DNA from: an uncultured Achromobacter sp.
GTDB taxonomy: Bacteria; Pseudomonadota; Gammaproteobacteria; Burkholderiales; Burkholderiaceae_B
NCBI GenBank assembly: GCA_913775005.1
Contig: CAJYKY010000569.1
Coordinates: 1 to 14,074, forward strand
DNA: 14,074 bases
Direction of reading: 5' to 3'
The notes under the pieces were generated by a model, which saw only the letters and a program-made list of their open reading frames with translations, did no database searches and had not been told where the DNA came from. The position numbers were made by a program, and so were the translations under genes. Shown in pieces: positions 13,666 through 14,074 of the stretch. Position 1 is the stretch's first letter; each line of letters opens with the position of its first letter.

Positions 13666-14074
13666 GTGAACGACACCCACAACCACGACTCGGACGCATC
13701 CGAAGACCGCAAGGAACAGACCGCCACGCTGTGGCGCGATGACGGCTGGACCGCGCGGATCATCAAGAACGAAGAGGATGACGGCTGGGCCGTGGAGATG
13801 ACCAAGGACGGGCAGGCCGAGCCCGCGCTGGTCGGCCCCTGGACCATGGGGCGCGACAAGAAAAACCCCAAGCCGCTGGATTCGCCCGCCTTCATCACGC
13901 TGGTCAAGACCGCCAACGAAGTGCTGCGCCGTCACGAACAGCAGTTGCACGCCACGCTGCACAAAAGTGTGAAGATCGACGCCGAGGCGGGCCGCCTGAC
14001 CATCAAGCTGGATATCGTGCCCGATGAAGACGAGCCTTATGCCGTGCTGAGCGCCTGGGACGAATTTGGCGAAC
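13666..14074 (+). CDS. Hypothetical protein, N-terminal part (cut by window end)
   Basis: The frame opens with GTG at 13666, with AGGAGA (13651-13656) at good spacing, and stays open for 136 codons to the window end. The product starts with a polar His/Asp-rich segment (VNDTHNHDSDASEDRKEQ, first residue read as Met). It then shows strand-like blocks (TLWRDDGWTARIIKNEEDDG, WAVEMTKDGQAEPALVGPWT, MGRDKKNPKPLDSPAF) and a helix around FITLVKTANEVLRRHEQQ. No signal peptide or membrane segment is visible. I do not recognise a named family. The acidic composition and regular GC-rich third positions support real coding, and the strong ribosome site decides the GTG start. It diverges from the HD gene across 151 bp. 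Confidence 0.8.
   Translation, partial: MNDTHNHDSDASEDRKEQTATLWRDDGWTARIIKNEEDDGWAVEMTKDGQAEPALVGPWTMGRDKKNPKPLDSPAFITLVKTANEVLRRHEQQLHATLHKSVKIDAEAGRLTIKLDIVPDEDEPYAVLSAWDEFGE

Noticed and set aside
13515..13916. A 134-residue N-terminal extension of the HD protein
   Set aside because: It is antisense to the start of the last gene and crosses the divergent promoter region; the HD family begins near MPPTTLEDQ.
1..14074. CRISPR arrays, tRNA or rRNA genes, IS ends, phage or defence genes
   Set aside because: I looked for regular spaced repeats, cloverleaf-like segments, transposase or integrase motifs and known defence domains and found none; the lone HD protein is a housekeeping-type phosphohydrolase with no effector partner.

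Overview
The window is ordinary-looking chromosome from a high-GC betaproteobacterium. An Achromobacter or Bordetella relative (Alcaligenaceae, Burkholderiales) is the best guess. The grounds are the GC-rich codon use, an orphan Bug-type periplasmic binding protein, and a D-threonine aldolase whose length and key residues match the structurally studied Alcaligenes/Achromobacter xylosoxidans enzyme. No rRNA, tRNA, IS element, phage gene or CRISPR array was seen.

Layout. (1) 1-2153: the 3' end of a DUF4401/GDYXXLXY membrane protein meets gluQ (glutamyl-Q tRNA-Asp synthetase) tail to tail with no spacer. smg (DUF494) lies upstream of gluQ on the same strand. (2) 2340-10060: three transcription units around D-threonine aldolase, bounded on both sides by strong Rho-independent terminators. 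A TAXI-type TRAP transporter (binding protein, then fused DctQM permease) is on the minus strand. The aldolase gene (dta) is on the plus strand and diverges from the TRAP genes across a 264-bp region rich in dyads. A four-gene polar amino-acid ABC transporter (binding protein, two permeases, ATPase) is on the minus strand and converges on dta. (3) 10079-11044: an orphan Bug/TctC-type binding protein. (4) 11263-12511: argD-like acetylornithine aminotransferase with its own terminator. (5) 12549-14074: a small unknown protein, an HD-domain phosphohydrolase, and the start of another unknown gene cut by the window end.

How the genes may work together. D-threonine aldolase splits D-beta-hydroxy-alpha-amino acids into glycine and an aldehyde. 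Its placement between two secretion-signal-dependent uptake systems, one sharing its promoter region and one its terminator region, suggests a scavenging module for hydroxyamino acids or related amino acids. The ABC operon is preceded by a letter-perfect sigma-54 (-24/-12) promoter, so it is probably controlled by RpoN plus an enhancer-binding protein, possibly in response to nitrogen. The functional link is inference from gene order; the enzyme identity, transporter families and sigma-54 motif are read from sequence. No new defence or mobile system was found.
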